A DNA stretch of 36,062 nucleotides from Ruminococcus sp. UBA4383 (GTDB lineage Bacteria > Bacillota > Clostridia > Oscillospirales > Ruminococcaceae): positions 1 to 36,062 of the forward strand of contig DGRR01000146.1 of assembly GCA_002389995.1 (NCBI GenBank). Reading direction: 5' to 3'. This document shows positions 17,308 through 25,398 of the stretch, piece by piece; the first letter of the stretch is position 1; each line of letters opens with the position of its first letter. A program made the position numbers and the translations under genes. The notes under the pieces were generated by a model. That model had not been told where the DNA came from. It made no database searches and saw only the letters and a list, made by a program, of their open reading frames with translations.

Positions 17308-18426
17308 TTATTTTTTCAACTTTATGACAGTTTTCATTTCTTCAATGAAATCACTGCGGTTTCTGACAGTGGCATTAAAAAATCTCTTAAAGAATTTATA
17401 TACTGCAACAAAGGGAATCAAAATCTTGTGGTCTTTCAGGAACGGATATTCTGTTTTAAGGAAAAGCATGGGTTTGAACACACGGCTGAAATAATATCTG
17501 ATTATTGAATTATTGTAATGAATCATATTATTTTCGATAAGTTTTTCCTGAGTGCCGTAAGCTGACGAGAAGATATATTTATCGAGCATTTCTTTTTCTT
17601 CTTTTGAGACGGCTTTTCCCGTAAAGATTTTTTTAGCGAGCTGACGGCTTTGTTTTTCGTATTCATATATATTCATTTTTTTCAATTCGGTTTTGATGTA
17701 ATCTTTGTCAAGTTTTTCATAGAAATCCGAAAGGACGTAAATATCCACAAGTGTTCTCAGACCCGTGCCACGGGACGCATAGTGTTTGTATGCGTGGGCA
17801 ATAACATATATATAGAAGTCCTCATCGGTCATACGCTTTCTGAAACCGCCGTCACTGACAAGTTTTTCAGTGATATCGCTGTAATATTTTCTTACAGGTC
17901 TGAAATCATTTTTACCTGCGAGGCAGACGTGCATTTCAAAATTGAACACAGGTTCTTTCTTGTAAACGTCCTGATTGGTGACTTCATACATATCGGTTTC
18001 GTAGCCGTTGCTGATGAAGATATCGTGAACCTGTTTTCTTTTGGATTCATCGAAAAGGATATCATTGTCTGACATCTGGCGCATACCTGTCTTGGGGTAG
18101 AACTCCTTTATAATTATGCCTTTGAGGGGGACATACCATATTTTGTTTGCTTCAAGCTGGGCGCAGATATTTTCTCTTTCTATGTTGAACAGTATATCTC
18201 TGCGAATACTGTCGAGTTTAGCCTGACGGAATCTTTCATAGGAAACGCCTGCCGATTCGAGGGCATAAGCGGCAATAGCCGAAACAAAATGGGCTTCCGA
18301 GACAGTATATACATTTGATATATTCATTTTGTCGAGCATAGCCTTGGAAGGTTTTTTGTCATTGAGCGCACATCTGATAAGATAAACAAGATGATATGCA
18401 GCGAGTTTATATTCATTTGCGGTCAT
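17308..18426 (-). CDS. Nucleotidyltransferase-fold protein (NTP_transf_5-like)
   Basis: A 372-residue soluble protein. Its middle has IWYVPLKGIIIKEFYPKTGM followed by RQMSDNDILFDE. This matches the LKG...YP...R.M.D.D pattern of the uncharacterised nucleotidyltransferase family found in polysaccharide, PqqD and HPr-kinase-like neighbourhoods. The D-x-D of SDNDILF would bind metal and NTP. HVCLAG, RKYYSDI and HAYKHY follow. The substrate is unknown. ATG 18426 has GAGAAGTGATTTA upstream, with a near-consensus promoter behind it. The dehydratase follows after 42 bp in the same transcript, and a PqqD-like gene lies 2 kb away, so a role in surface polymer or peptide maturation is inferred only from context. 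Confidence 0.8.
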   Translation of the reverse strand: MTANEYKLAAYHLVYLIRCALNDKKPSKAMLDKMNISNVYTVSEAHFVSAIAAYALESAGVSYERFRQAKLDSIRRDILFNIERENICAQLEANKIWYVPLKGIIIKEFYPKTGMRQMSDNDILFDESKRKQVHDIFISNGYETDMYEVTNQDVYKKEPVFNFEMHVCLAGKNDFRPVRKYYSDITEKLVSDGGFRKRMTDEDFYIYVIAHAYKHYASRGTGLRTLVDIYVLSDFYEKLDKDYIKTELKKMNIYEYEKQSRQLAKKIFTGKAVSKEEKEMLDKYIFSSAYGTQEKLIENNMIHYNNSIIRYYFSRVFKPMLFLKTEYPFLKDHKILIPFVAVYKFFKRFFNATVRNRSDFIEEMKTVIKLKK

Positions 18427-18501
18427 TAAATCACTTCTCTCATTATTAGCTTATAGGTAAAAAGCTGTAAAATATCATTATTCTGACAATTTACATTATA
18501 T

Positions 18502-18530
18502 ATTGTAGCACTTATTGTTTAATTTGTCAA
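18502..18530 (-). promoter_or_regulatory. Sigma-A promoter of the nucleotidyltransferase-dehydratase operon
   Basis: Leftward TTGACA (18525-18530), 17 bases, TACAAT (18502-18507). Initiation near 18495 gives a leader of about 70 bases. Confidence 0.8.
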
Positions 18531-18550
18531 TAGAAAGACAGCTTGTTATA

Positions 18551-18577
18551 TTTTAAAAAATACGGACTGCTGTATTT
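18551..18577 (-). terminator. Possible weak terminator after the L,D-transpeptidase gene
   Basis: Leftward RNA can pair AAATAC with GTATTT (18572-18577 with 18558-18563) around an eight-base loop, followed by a short U stretch. It overlaps the stop codon. The stem is only six A/U-rich pairs, so the call is tentative. Confidence 0.4.
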
Positions 18578-19754
18578 AATATATTAAAATTTTGGGGTCT
18601 TTGGAGCTGTCAAGCCAATTCATTACATAGAACATACCGTCCTCAGGTATTCCGACACAGCCTGCGGTATAATTTCCGACTGCACAGTGCAGGAAAATAG
18701 CCGAGCCTGCTCCCTTAACGGCTTCCATGTTGTAATTTATAGCGACAGCGTAGTGATAGGCAATCGGATAATCAATGAGGTGTTCTGCGCTGTTCCAAGC
18801 GGAAGTATCTTCTGATTCAACCCACTGGTTATAGTAATCCGACTCAGGGTCATCGACCCAGTAGCAGTTTTCGTTGAATTTTCTGTATTCTATGTTAAGA
18901 CCGTACAAATCGTCCGTACCGAATCCGAAACCGAGACCGAAAAGACCTTTTGGCGTGCAGTAGTCGCCCTCACAGCTTTTGGGGCTTACACCGTTCAGAC
19001 CGACAATGCCGTATGTATTATAGACATTTTCCCATTCGTCACCGAATTTCTCATACATGGAGACATCACAGTAAGAATTGTAGGAAGAAACGCAGATAAT
19101 CTGCTGACAGTCACCAAGATTGTCGATATTTTCACCGCTTTCGGCGAATATGCCTTCAAGGACGGAAGGCTGAGTCGGTGGCTGGGTAATTTCTTCGGTA
19201 ATGATTTCAACATAAGGCTCAGTAGTTACAGTTTCGGTCTGTACCGTACTCTGTGAGGCGGAATCTGATTTGACAGTAGTAGTGGAATGAATAATCTGTT
19301 CGGAAGAAGAAGAATTTTTTGTCTGTCCGTTTGAAGAATATGAATTATCCGAACCGCCTGACGAAGAATTGTTTGTATTTCCCGATGAAGAACTGTTGTT
19401 GTTTCTGCCTGATGATGAAGATGAAGAAGATGATGATGAAGTTTTTGAAGAAGATGAAGAAGAAGTTACGGCAGATGAAGTTACGGAAGATGAAACTTTC
19501 TGAGATGATGCTGAAGTTTCGGCGGAAACAGTTGTATGCACGGAAGTTTTTGCAGTTTTTTCCGAAGAAGTTACCGCAGAAGATACTGCCGAGGAAATCT
19601 GTATCTGTTCGGAAGAAATTTCCATACTTGTGACTGATGAACTGAGACTTTTATTGTTTTCGGGTTTTTTGTCGTTTACTTTCAGGACAGCGAAAATCAC
19701 TGAAATAATAAGCAGAACAGAAACACACATCAATAAAATTTTATTCTTATCCAT
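18576..19754 (-). CDS. Membrane-anchored L,D-transpeptidase-like (YkuD fold) protein
   Basis: Predicted cell-wall enzyme that crosslinks peptidoglycan or attaches proteins to it. It has a short cytoplasmic start, one membrane segment (about residues 7-25, ILLMCVSVLLIISVIFAVL), then roughly 140 residues very rich in Ser/Thr/Asn, and a C-terminal domain of about 190 residues. That domain has TPKGLFGLGFG, then IFLHCAVGNYTAGCVGIPEDGM: the His-x(n)-Gly-Cys pattern (HC...TAGCVGI) corresponds to the HxxGS...S/T-x-GC of YkuD enzymes, with the second Cys as nucleophile. I chose ATG 19754, five bases after GAGGAG; the GTG two codons earlier overlaps that site. The encoded linker gives long GAA/GAT-type repeats on the plus strand. 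Confidence 0.83.
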   Translation of the reverse strand: MDKNKILLMCVSVLLIISVIFAVLKVNDKKPENNKSLSSSVTSMEISSEQIQISSAVSSAVTSSEKTAKTSVHTTVSAETSASSQKVSSSVTSSAVTSSSSSSKTSSSSSSSSSSGRNNNSSSSGNTNNSSSGGSDNSYSSNGQTKNSSSSEQIIHSTTTVKSDSASQSTVQTETVTTEPYVEIITEEITQPPTQPSVLEGIFAESGENIDNLGDCQQIICVSSYNSYCDVSMYEKFGDEWENVYNTYGIVGLNGVSPKSCEGDYCTPKGLFGLGFGFGTDDLYGLNIEYRKFNENCYWVDDPESDYYNQWVESEDTSAWNSAEHLIDYPIAYHYAVAINYNMEAVKGAGSAIFLHCAVGNYTAGCVGIPEDGMFYVMNWLDSSKDPKILIY

Positions 19755-19805
19755 AAACACTCCTCATAATTTACCCGCATACCGCCCTTCAAAGGCGAAA
19801 GCAGT

Positions 19806-20243
19806 TCAGAAATATTTTTTAATAATATGTGTGATTTTTCTTTTTGCATAGAGAATAACAGCTCTCACATAGAAGAAATCGCACCATAAATGCACATATG
19901 CGAGGTATTTTTTATCCTTTACCGAAACAGTTTTTCCGTCACGGACGACTGCGGTAAGCACACCGATAATATGTCTGTCTGAAATGCCGTATTCTCTTAT
20001 CCAGCGGTTATCACCGCATATGACGTAATCATGTTTCCGCACTTTGAGTATTCTGTGGAGTACATACTGACCGCTGTCACGTCTGTAAAGCGGAACGTCA
20101 TATTTTTTGAGTCTGCCGTGAACGGGTTCAATGATGAGCAAATCTCTGCCCTGACGGATAAGGGGTTTCATACTGTCGCCGACATTTGTATATATGAGCC
20201 TGCCGTTTTTGGCGAGCTGTTCTTCAAAAGTGGAATTAATCAT
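19806..20243 (-). CDS. S24/S26 (signal-peptidase-like) serine protease, Ser/His type
   Basis: A 145-residue protein with the signal peptidase box GDSMKPLIRQGRD (catalytic Ser about residue 24), then YDVPLYRRDSGQYVLHRILKV, where His of LHRI takes the place of the general base, and VICGDNRWIREYG for box E. The His makes it resemble the archaeal/ER-type (SipW-like) enzymes rather than the Ser/Lys bacterial ones. No clear N-terminal anchor is visible, and a moderately hydrophobic stretch sits near the C-terminus. It overlaps the PqqD-like gene by eight bases. In this setting it may process a peptide or protein handled by the PqqD-like partner (inference), not general secretion. Confidence 0.82.
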   Translation of the reverse strand: MINSTFEEQLAKNGRLIYTNVGDSMKPLIRQGRDLLIIEPVHGRLKKYDVPLYRRDSGQYVLHRILKVRKHDYVICGDNRWIREYGISDRHIIGVLTAVVRDGKTVSVKDKKYLAYVHLWCDFFYVRAVILYAKRKITHIIKKYF

Positions 20244-20496
20244 TCACAGCACCTATTTCCCTGAGCTGGGTGATTACTTTTCTGACATCACGCCTTGCGA
20301 TTTCCTCGGAAACGTCCCATTTTTTGAGCATTTTGCTTACAATTTCGTCCTCAGTGGTATCCTTTTCGAGGCATGAAATAATAAATCCTGCCGTTGAGTT
20401 TCCACGGACAAGACCTGCAAATTTTGTAGTTCCGTCCGAAACGAGAATTTTCTCGTTGCCGTCATCATGGGAGATAAAATTTTTGCTGAGTTTCAT
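20236..20496 (-). CDS. PqqD-like peptide chaperone
   Basis: An 86-residue protein: ILVSDGTTKFAGLVRGNSTAG, IISCLEKDTTEDEIVSKM, then EEIARRDVRKVITQLREIGA. The N-terminal strands plus C-terminal three-helix winged-helix pattern are typical of the PqqD family, which binds leader peptides for modifying enzymes. No radical SAM partner lies nearby. Start ATG 20496 is used because AAAGGA is nine bases upstream; an ATG at 20505 abuts the ribosome site. It is followed by the S24/S26 protease (8-base overlap). PqqD-like plus nucleotidyltransferase genes are known in HPr-kinase-related systems of polysaccharide loci, and the kinase is not seen here. Confidence 0.82.
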   Translation of the reverse strand: MKLSKNFISHDDGNEKILVSDGTTKFAGLVRGNSTAGFIISCLEKDTTEDEIVSKMLKKWDVSEEIARRDVRKVITQLREIGAVND

Positions 20497-20549
20497 AAAA
20501 ATCATTCCTTTCGGTTTTAAAAAAAATTAACATAAATCTGCTGATACTA

Positions 20550-20578
20550 ATTATATACTATATTTTAAAAATTTTCAA
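20550..20578 (-). promoter_or_regulatory. Sigma-A promoter of the PqqD-protease genes
   Basis: Leftward TTGAAA (20573-20578), 17 bases, TATAAT (20550-20555). Initiation near 20543 leaves a leader of about 47 bases. Confidence 0.75.
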
Positions 20579-20615
20579 TAGTTTCGAGAATAAAAAATAT
20601 GGAATTGTCAGTCTC

Positions 20616-20638
20616 CTCCCCCTGCTGCTGAGGGGGAG
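20616..20638 (-). terminator. GC-rich hairpin after rel, possible terminator
   Basis: Leftward RNA forms CTCCCCCT/AGGGGGAG with a seven-base CAGCAGC loop, ten bases after the rel stop. A U run exists only about 17 bases further on (20591-20598), so it is an imperfect terminator. It may equally act as a 3'-end stabiliser. Confidence 0.45.
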
Positions 20639-20647
20639 AAGAATAAA

Positions 20648-22948
20648 TCAAGTTCTTTCGACAGAAATAACGCCTTTTATCTTTTTAATTTTTTCGATAA
20701 GTCTCTGAAGCTGTTCCCTGCTTGTTATCGAGACTGTACATTCAAACAGTGCGTTGCCGTTCTTTATGCGTCTTGCTGAAGAATTTATTATAGGCATTCT
20801 TGCTTCTGAAATGGCGGCTGTTATATCGAATGCAAGACCCACACGGTCGGAAGCCAGCACGGAAATTCTTGACTGTTCGGAGGAGCGAGTGCCGTCAGTC
20901 CATGAGACCTCTCTCCACCTTGCGAGTTCTTCGGGGTTTGCACGTTTGAGTGCTGAGAGGTAATTTGTACATTTTTTGGTATGGATTTTAAGACCGTGAC
21001 CTCTTGTTATGAATCCTATTATATCGTCACCGGGGAGCGGATTACAACAATGGGCGGGACTTTTTTCGATAGCGGTGATATCGTCAAGGATAATACTACC
21101 CTGAGACCTGTCATAAGGTCTGGAAGCGGTAATTTCGGGGAGATTTTCGGAAGGACTGCCGTAAAGCCTGTCATATTTGTCTTTAAGTCTCGGAATTATA
21201 TTTGTGAGATTTATACCGCCGTATCCGATAGAAGCGTAGAAGTCGTCAATATTTTCGCAGTTATGTCTGCGGAAGTCGTCCTGTAAAAATTCGGAATACT
21301 GATTTTCGGTGAGATTTATTCTGCTGCGTCTGAAAGCCTTTTCGAGTTCTTTTTTGCCTTCGGTGATATTGTCCTCACGGCATTCCTTTTTGAACCATGC
21401 TCTTATTTTTGAGCGTGCCTCGCTTGTTTTGACGGTATTGAGCCATGCACGGTTAGGACCTCTTTCGGGGTCTTTTGTTACGGTAATTTCGCAAATCTGA
21501 CCTGTCTGCAACTCATATTCGAGTGGGACGATTCTGCCGTCAACCTTTGCACCGATAGTTTTATGACCGATTTCGGTATGGATTTTATATGCAAAGTCGA
21601 TGCAGTTTGATTTTGCGGGGAGCTGAATGGACCTTCCCTTTGGTGTCATGACGACAATATCTTCGGGTGAGAGTTCGCTCTTGATAACTCTTACAATTTC
21701 CTCCACATCATCGGCGGTCTGCTGTGATTCAAGGATTTCACGAATCCATGCAAGTCTTGAATCCTCGCTGTTTTTGGTGATAACACCGTCCTTATATTTC
21801 CAGTGGGCAGCGATACCGTATTCTGCAATCTGGTGCATCTTGCTTGTTCTTATCTGAACTTCAAAGGGGATTCCTTCCTTGCCCGTAACGGTTGTATGGA
21901 GGGACTGGTATTTATTTTCCTTTGGTTTTGAGATATAATCCTTGAAACGGTTATCCATGGGGGTGAACATATCGTGGATAATGCCGAGGACGTTGTAACA
22001 TTCGGGGACGGTTGAAACGATTACACGCACAGCGTATTTGTCGTATATTTCGTCCATTTGCTTGCCTTTGACGATAATTTTCTTGTAAAGGCTGTAAACG
22101 CTTTTTACTCTGCCGTCAATAATGGGTGGTTCTTCAAACTGAACTGTACTGAAACGTTCAGCGATGCGGTTTTTGATAGTTTCGACGATTTTCTGTCTTT
22201 CGTCCTTTCTTTTGTCGAGCATTTTCTCAATTTCCTCATAGCCGAACGGGTCGAGGTAGTGGAAAGCGAGGTCTTCGAGTTCTTCTTTCATAGACCTTAT
22301 TCCGAGGCGGTGAGCGATAGAAACGTAAATATTCATAGTTTCGAGAGCAGTAGTTACCTGTTTGTTTCTCGGACGGTATTTAAGGGTACGCATATTATGC
22401 AGTCTGTCAGCCAGCTTGATGATGATTACACGGATATCCTGATACATGGCTATAAGTATTTTTCTTATATTTTCTGCGCTCTGCTGTTCCTTTGTATTTG
22501 TCGGGACTTTGCTCATTTTGGTAACGCCGTCAACGAGTATGGCAACGTCCTGACCGAAATGTTTTTTCAAATCTTCGAGGGTAGCGGGAGTATCCTCAAC
22601 GACATCATGCAGGAGGGCGGCGCATATGGTATCGGTATCCATGCTGTATTCAAGGAGAATATAGGCGACTGTAAGGGGGTGGATTATATAATCTTGTCCT
22701 GACGAACGTTTCTGACCTCTGTGGGCTTTTTCGGCAAATTCATAGGCTGAGATGATTTTGCTGAGGTCATGCTGTTTGTTATCTTGCAGAATTTTCTGAA
22801 TTATATCTTTGATTGTGAAGTTGTCATCGTAATCGGGTATTTTGCTGATAAGCTGTAAGGACAGCTCTTCTTCTTTTGAACCTTCGACAGGAAGATAGAC
22901 CTTCATCTCCTGCAAATCAGGAGTACCTCTTTTGTTTTCTTCGGACAT
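20648..22948 (-). CDS. rel: Bifunctional (p)ppGpp synthetase/hydrolase
   Basis: Makes and degrades (p)ppGpp in the stringent response. The 766 residues show the HD hydrolase domain (HPLTVAYILLEY; ALLHDVVEDT with HD at 114-115), which is intact. The synthetase domain follows with DKYAVRVIV, FKDYISKPKENKYQSLHTTV and EVQIRT. The TGS domain comes next (VMTPKGRSIQLPA, DFAYKIHTEIGHK), then the zinc-finger/RIS region (HCCNPLPGDDIIGFITRGHG, KKC) and a C-terminal ACT domain. Both active sites look complete, as expected for the single long Rel of Bacillota. ATG 22948 has AAGGAGG nine bases upstream. It lies 53 bp behind recJ in what seems one transcript; the apt gene that separates recJ and rel in Bacillus subtilis is missing here. 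Confidence 0.95.
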   Translation of the reverse strand: MSEENKRGTPDLQEMKVYLPVEGSKEEELSLQLISKIPDYDDNFTIKDIIQKILQDNKQHDLSKIISAYEFAEKAHRGQKRSSGQDYIIHPLTVAYILLEYSMDTDTICAALLHDVVEDTPATLEDLKKHFGQDVAILVDGVTKMSKVPTNTKEQQSAENIRKILIAMYQDIRVIIIKLADRLHNMRTLKYRPRNKQVTTALETMNIYVSIAHRLGIRSMKEELEDLAFHYLDPFGYEEIEKMLDKRKDERQKIVETIKNRIAERFSTVQFEEPPIIDGRVKSVYSLYKKIIVKGKQMDEIYDKYAVRVIVSTVPECYNVLGIIHDMFTPMDNRFKDYISKPKENKYQSLHTTVTGKEGIPFEVQIRTSKMHQIAEYGIAAHWKYKDGVITKNSEDSRLAWIREILESQQTADDVEEIVRVIKSELSPEDIVVMTPKGRSIQLPAKSNCIDFAYKIHTEIGHKTIGAKVDGRIVPLEYELQTGQICEITVTKDPERGPNRAWLNTVKTSEARSKIRAWFKKECREDNITEGKKELEKAFRRSRINLTENQYSEFLQDDFRRHNCENIDDFYASIGYGGINLTNIIPRLKDKYDRLYGSPSENLPEITASRPYDRSQGSIILDDITAIEKSPAHCCNPLPGDDIIGFITRGHGLKIHTKKCTNYLSALKRANPEELARWREVSWTDGTRSSEQSRISVLASDRVGLAFDITAAISEARMPIINSSARRIKNGNALFECTVSITSREQLQRLIEKIKKIKGVISVERT

Positions 22949-23001
22949 GATTCATAACCTCCTTTGGTAGACATACTTTAATTGCTTTTCTGAAAGTTAT
23001 A

Positions 23002-25026
23002 TTAAACTGTCAGTTCTTTCAGTTTAACGAGTACAGGTGCGCTGTCAAGGCTGACCTTAACCGTGACGGGCAGGCGTTTAATAGTTGATGATGCACATGA
23101 CACGCTGACAAGACCGAGCTGTCGCAGTGCTTCAACGGCAACGCAGAATTTACAGTAGTTGATATTGCTGTTAATAAACATCATATACAGGGTATCGGAA
23201 TTTATACCTTTCGGGGGGATACCCTTATAGATTTTCACTGTATCTTCTCTTGAGGGGAGCATGGCTTTGTAGTAATTTTTCGGCAGTTCCTCGCCACGCA
23301 TGAAGGCTTCAAAGGCAGAAAGTGCGGAAAAATATTTCTGCTGTCGGAAATCCGAGGGGCGTATATCGGAAATATATACAGAGGGAGTAACGTTTCCCCT
23401 GTATTCATTTATGCCGAGTTTTACAATCATACTGCACACACAGCCTTTTCTGACGGGCAGGCTGTCAGGAGAAGTGCGGAACATGAGGGTATCCGTGACA
23501 TTGTTTCCGAATTTTACTTTTATTTTTGAATGTACACCGCCTGAAAGCGGGAGTATATCGACAACTTCTGCATTCTGGAGTGCGAAACTGGGCTTTTCGT
23601 TTTCGCACCCGAAAGGTTCAAGGACATCAAGCCCCTGAATATTTTTCACAGCGAGTTCCTGCGGAGTGATAACCGCATCTGCATCAATCGTGAAGGCAGG
23701 CATTTCCTTATGGTATTTCAGAGCGTATTCTTCGAGGAGTTCACCGAATTTATCGGACATACCCGATTTTATGGTAAAGCCTCCCGCTCCTGGGTGACCG
23801 CCGAATTTTTCGAGGGCATCGCCGGCATATGTCAGTGCGGAAAATACTGAAAAATCACCGAAAGAGCGTGCAGAGCCACGGATTTCCCCGTTTTCCTCGG
23901 AAGCGATGAAACAGGGCTTTCCGAACTGTTCGACAATTTTTGAGGCGGCTATGCCTATAACACCGTGATGCCAGTTTTTACCGCATATATATATCACACG
24001 TTTTCTGAGCAGCATGGGGTCACTGTCAGCCATTTTGTAGATTTCGGAGACAATATGGCTTTCGGTATCTTTTCGCTGAGTATTGAGTCTGTCGAGTTCA
24101 TTTGCGAGAGTGAGGGCTTCGTCATAGTCCTCGGAGAGAAAGAGTTTAAGTGCGGTAGTAGGCGAGCCGAATCTTCCCGAAGCGTTTATTCTTGGTGCGA
24201 GGGTAAAGCCGATAGTTTCGGAATTTATGATTTTGTCGCTTACACCGCTTACTTCTTTCAGTGCGATGAGTGCGGGACGGTCTGTATTGTTTATGCGTTC
24301 CATTCCGTAGGAAACTATATACCTGTTCTCCCCTGTCATGCTGACTATATCCGCCACGGTAGCGATTGCGGCGAGGTCGCCGAACTGTTCGAGAACCATT
24401 GTATAGTCTCCACCGTCCATAGCGGCAGCAAGTTTAAGTGCGATAACAGCACCGCAGGCGTATTTGAACGGTGAAAAGCAGTCTGTTCTGTGTGCATCGA
24501 CGACAGCTTCCGCACGGGGGAGGGTTTCCCCCTGTCTGTGGTGGTCTGTAACGACAAGGCGCATACCGAGGGAATAGATATATTCCGCCTCATTGATTGC
24601 AGATATGCCGTTATCAACAGTAACGATAATTTCCACGCCCATACTTTTTATTTTGTCTATGGCATTGTTATTGAGACCGTAGCCTTCCGAACGTTCGGGG
24701 ATATAATAAACAACGTCCGCACCTGCTTCAAAGAGATAGGTATAAAGTATGGCAGTAGCCATAATTCCGTCACAGTCGTAGTCACCGTAGACGCAGATTT
24801 TCTCCTGATTTTCAATGGCATTGTTTAGTGTATCGGCAGCTTCCTGCATATCCTTTAAGAGAAAGGGGTCGGAAAGGCGGTCGCACTGTAATTTTTCCAT
24901 TACTTTTTCGGCACTTGTGTAGCCTCTTGCAGCGAGGACTGAACCTGTAAGGGAAGTGACACCGCAGTCCGAAATTAAACTGCTTACAATTTTTCTGTCA
25001 GAGACTCTGAAATTCCATTGTTTCAT
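23002..25026 (-). CDS. recJ: Single-stranded-DNA exonuclease RecJ
   Basis: Degrades single-stranded DNA 5' to 3' in recombination and mismatch repair. In the 674 residues: VYGDYDCDGIMATAI (motif I, metal-binding Asps, about 79-93), VTVDNGIS (motif II), VVTDHHRQG (DHH, 161-163), GRFGSPTTAL, then the DHHA1-type GGHPGAGGFTIKSG region, and an OB-like C-terminal domain. Longer than E. coli RecJ (577) and shorter than the B. subtilis protein, with a C-terminal extension of Bacillota type. ATG 25026 has TCAGGAGGAATAT upstream. Confidence 0.94.
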   Translation of the reverse strand: MKQWNFRVSDRKIVSSLISDCGVTSLTGSVLAARGYTSAEKVMEKLQCDRLSDPFLLKDMQEAADTLNNAIENQEKICVYGDYDCDGIMATAILYTYLFEAGADVVYYIPERSEGYGLNNNAIDKIKSMGVEIIVTVDNGISAINEAEYIYSLGMRLVVTDHHRQGETLPRAEAVVDAHRTDCFSPFKYACGAVIALKLAAAMDGGDYTMVLEQFGDLAAIATVADIVSMTGENRYIVSYGMERINNTDRPALIALKEVSGVSDKIINSETIGFTLAPRINASGRFGSPTTALKLFLSEDYDEALTLANELDRLNTQRKDTESHIVSEIYKMADSDPMLLRKRVIYICGKNWHHGVIGIAASKIVEQFGKPCFIASEENGEIRGSARSFGDFSVFSALTYAGDALEKFGGHPGAGGFTIKSGMSDKFGELLEEYALKYHKEMPAFTIDADAVITPQELAVKNIQGLDVLEPFGCENEKPSFALQNAEVVDILPLSGGVHSKIKVKFGNNVTDTLMFRTSPDSLPVRKGCVCSMIVKLGINEYRGNVTPSVYISDIRPSDFRQQKYFSALSAFEAFMRGEELPKNYYKAMLPSREDTVKIYKGIPPKGINSDTLYMMFINSNINYCKFCVAVEALRQLGLVSVSCASSTIKRLPVTVKVSLDSAPVLVKLKELTV

Positions 25027-25055
25027 ATATTCCTCCTGAAAAAATACATAATCTT

Positions 25056-25084
25056 ATTATAACATCTGATACTGATTAATGCAA
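25056..25084 (-). promoter_or_regulatory. Sigma-A promoter of recJ-rel
   Basis: Leftward TTGCAT (25079-25084), 17 bases, TATAAT (25056-25061). Initiation near 25049 gives a leader of about 23 bases, just long enough for the ribosome site. Confidence 0.75.
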
Positions 25085-25372
25085 GGGATAAAAAAATATA
25101 TATTAAAAAATCGTCACATTATCCTATAAAGTTGAAAGTTTTTGGTGACTAATTCAAAATACGGACAGTATAAAAACCTCCCTGTTATCTGACCATGTAC
25201 GGTCTGAAACAACAGAGAGGAAATATAACATTTATTTTAACCTTATGTATATAAAATTCATAATAAATTCCATGTACGGAATTTATAAAATAATATATTT
25301 AATTTTAAAGGTGCTTGTACGCACTGCAATAAAAAACAAAAGGTTATAATGTGGGAACGGGTTTATACGAAT
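25085..25372. other. Gene-free AT-rich interval with two related hairpins
   Basis: I see no credible open frame here on either strand. It holds the strong leftward hairpin at 25177-25220 and a second, nine-pair hairpin at 25263-25286. Both are closed by the same ten bases CCATGTACGG (25193-25202 and 25270-25279). A rightward TATAAT lies at 25344-25349 but has no matching -35. A small RNA or a long 3' region of the spo0A-like message is possible; nothing else is recognisable. Confidence 0.6.
25171..25220 (-). terminator. Strong leftward terminator-like hairpin
   Basis: Leftward RNA pairs CCUCUCUGUU with AACAGGGAGG (25211-25220 with 25177-25186, one U-G wobble) and, inside, GACC with GGUC around GUACAU. 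It then reads UUUUUA. This is a good intrinsic terminator for leftward RNA, 170 bases beyond the spo0A-like gene, and could end a separate small RNA. Confidence 0.75.
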
Positions 25373-25398
25373 GAAAAGAAAGCTGAAATATCAGCTTT
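25373..25398 (-). terminator. Terminator overlapping the end of the spo0A-like gene
   Basis: Leftward AAAGCTGA/TCAGCTTT stem (25391-25398 with 25379-25386), four-base loop TATT, then CTTTTC. The stem includes the stop codon. The U tract is short, so read-through to the hairpin at 25171-25220 is likely. Confidence 0.65.

Noticed and set aside
19319..19633. Met/Lys-rich plus-strand frame opposite the L,D-transpeptidase
   Set aside because: It is only the reverse reading of Ser-codon repeats, with low complexity and no ribosome site.
20616..20638. GC hairpin as an insertion-sequence end or CRISPR-like repeat
   Set aside because: Only one copy is seen in the window and no transposase or spacer-like arrangement is nearby, so it is treated as a transcript-end hairpin.
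25341..25349. Rightward TATAAT as promoter of a small gene
   Set aside because: No -35 at 16-18 bp and no open frame or terminator downstream in that direction.
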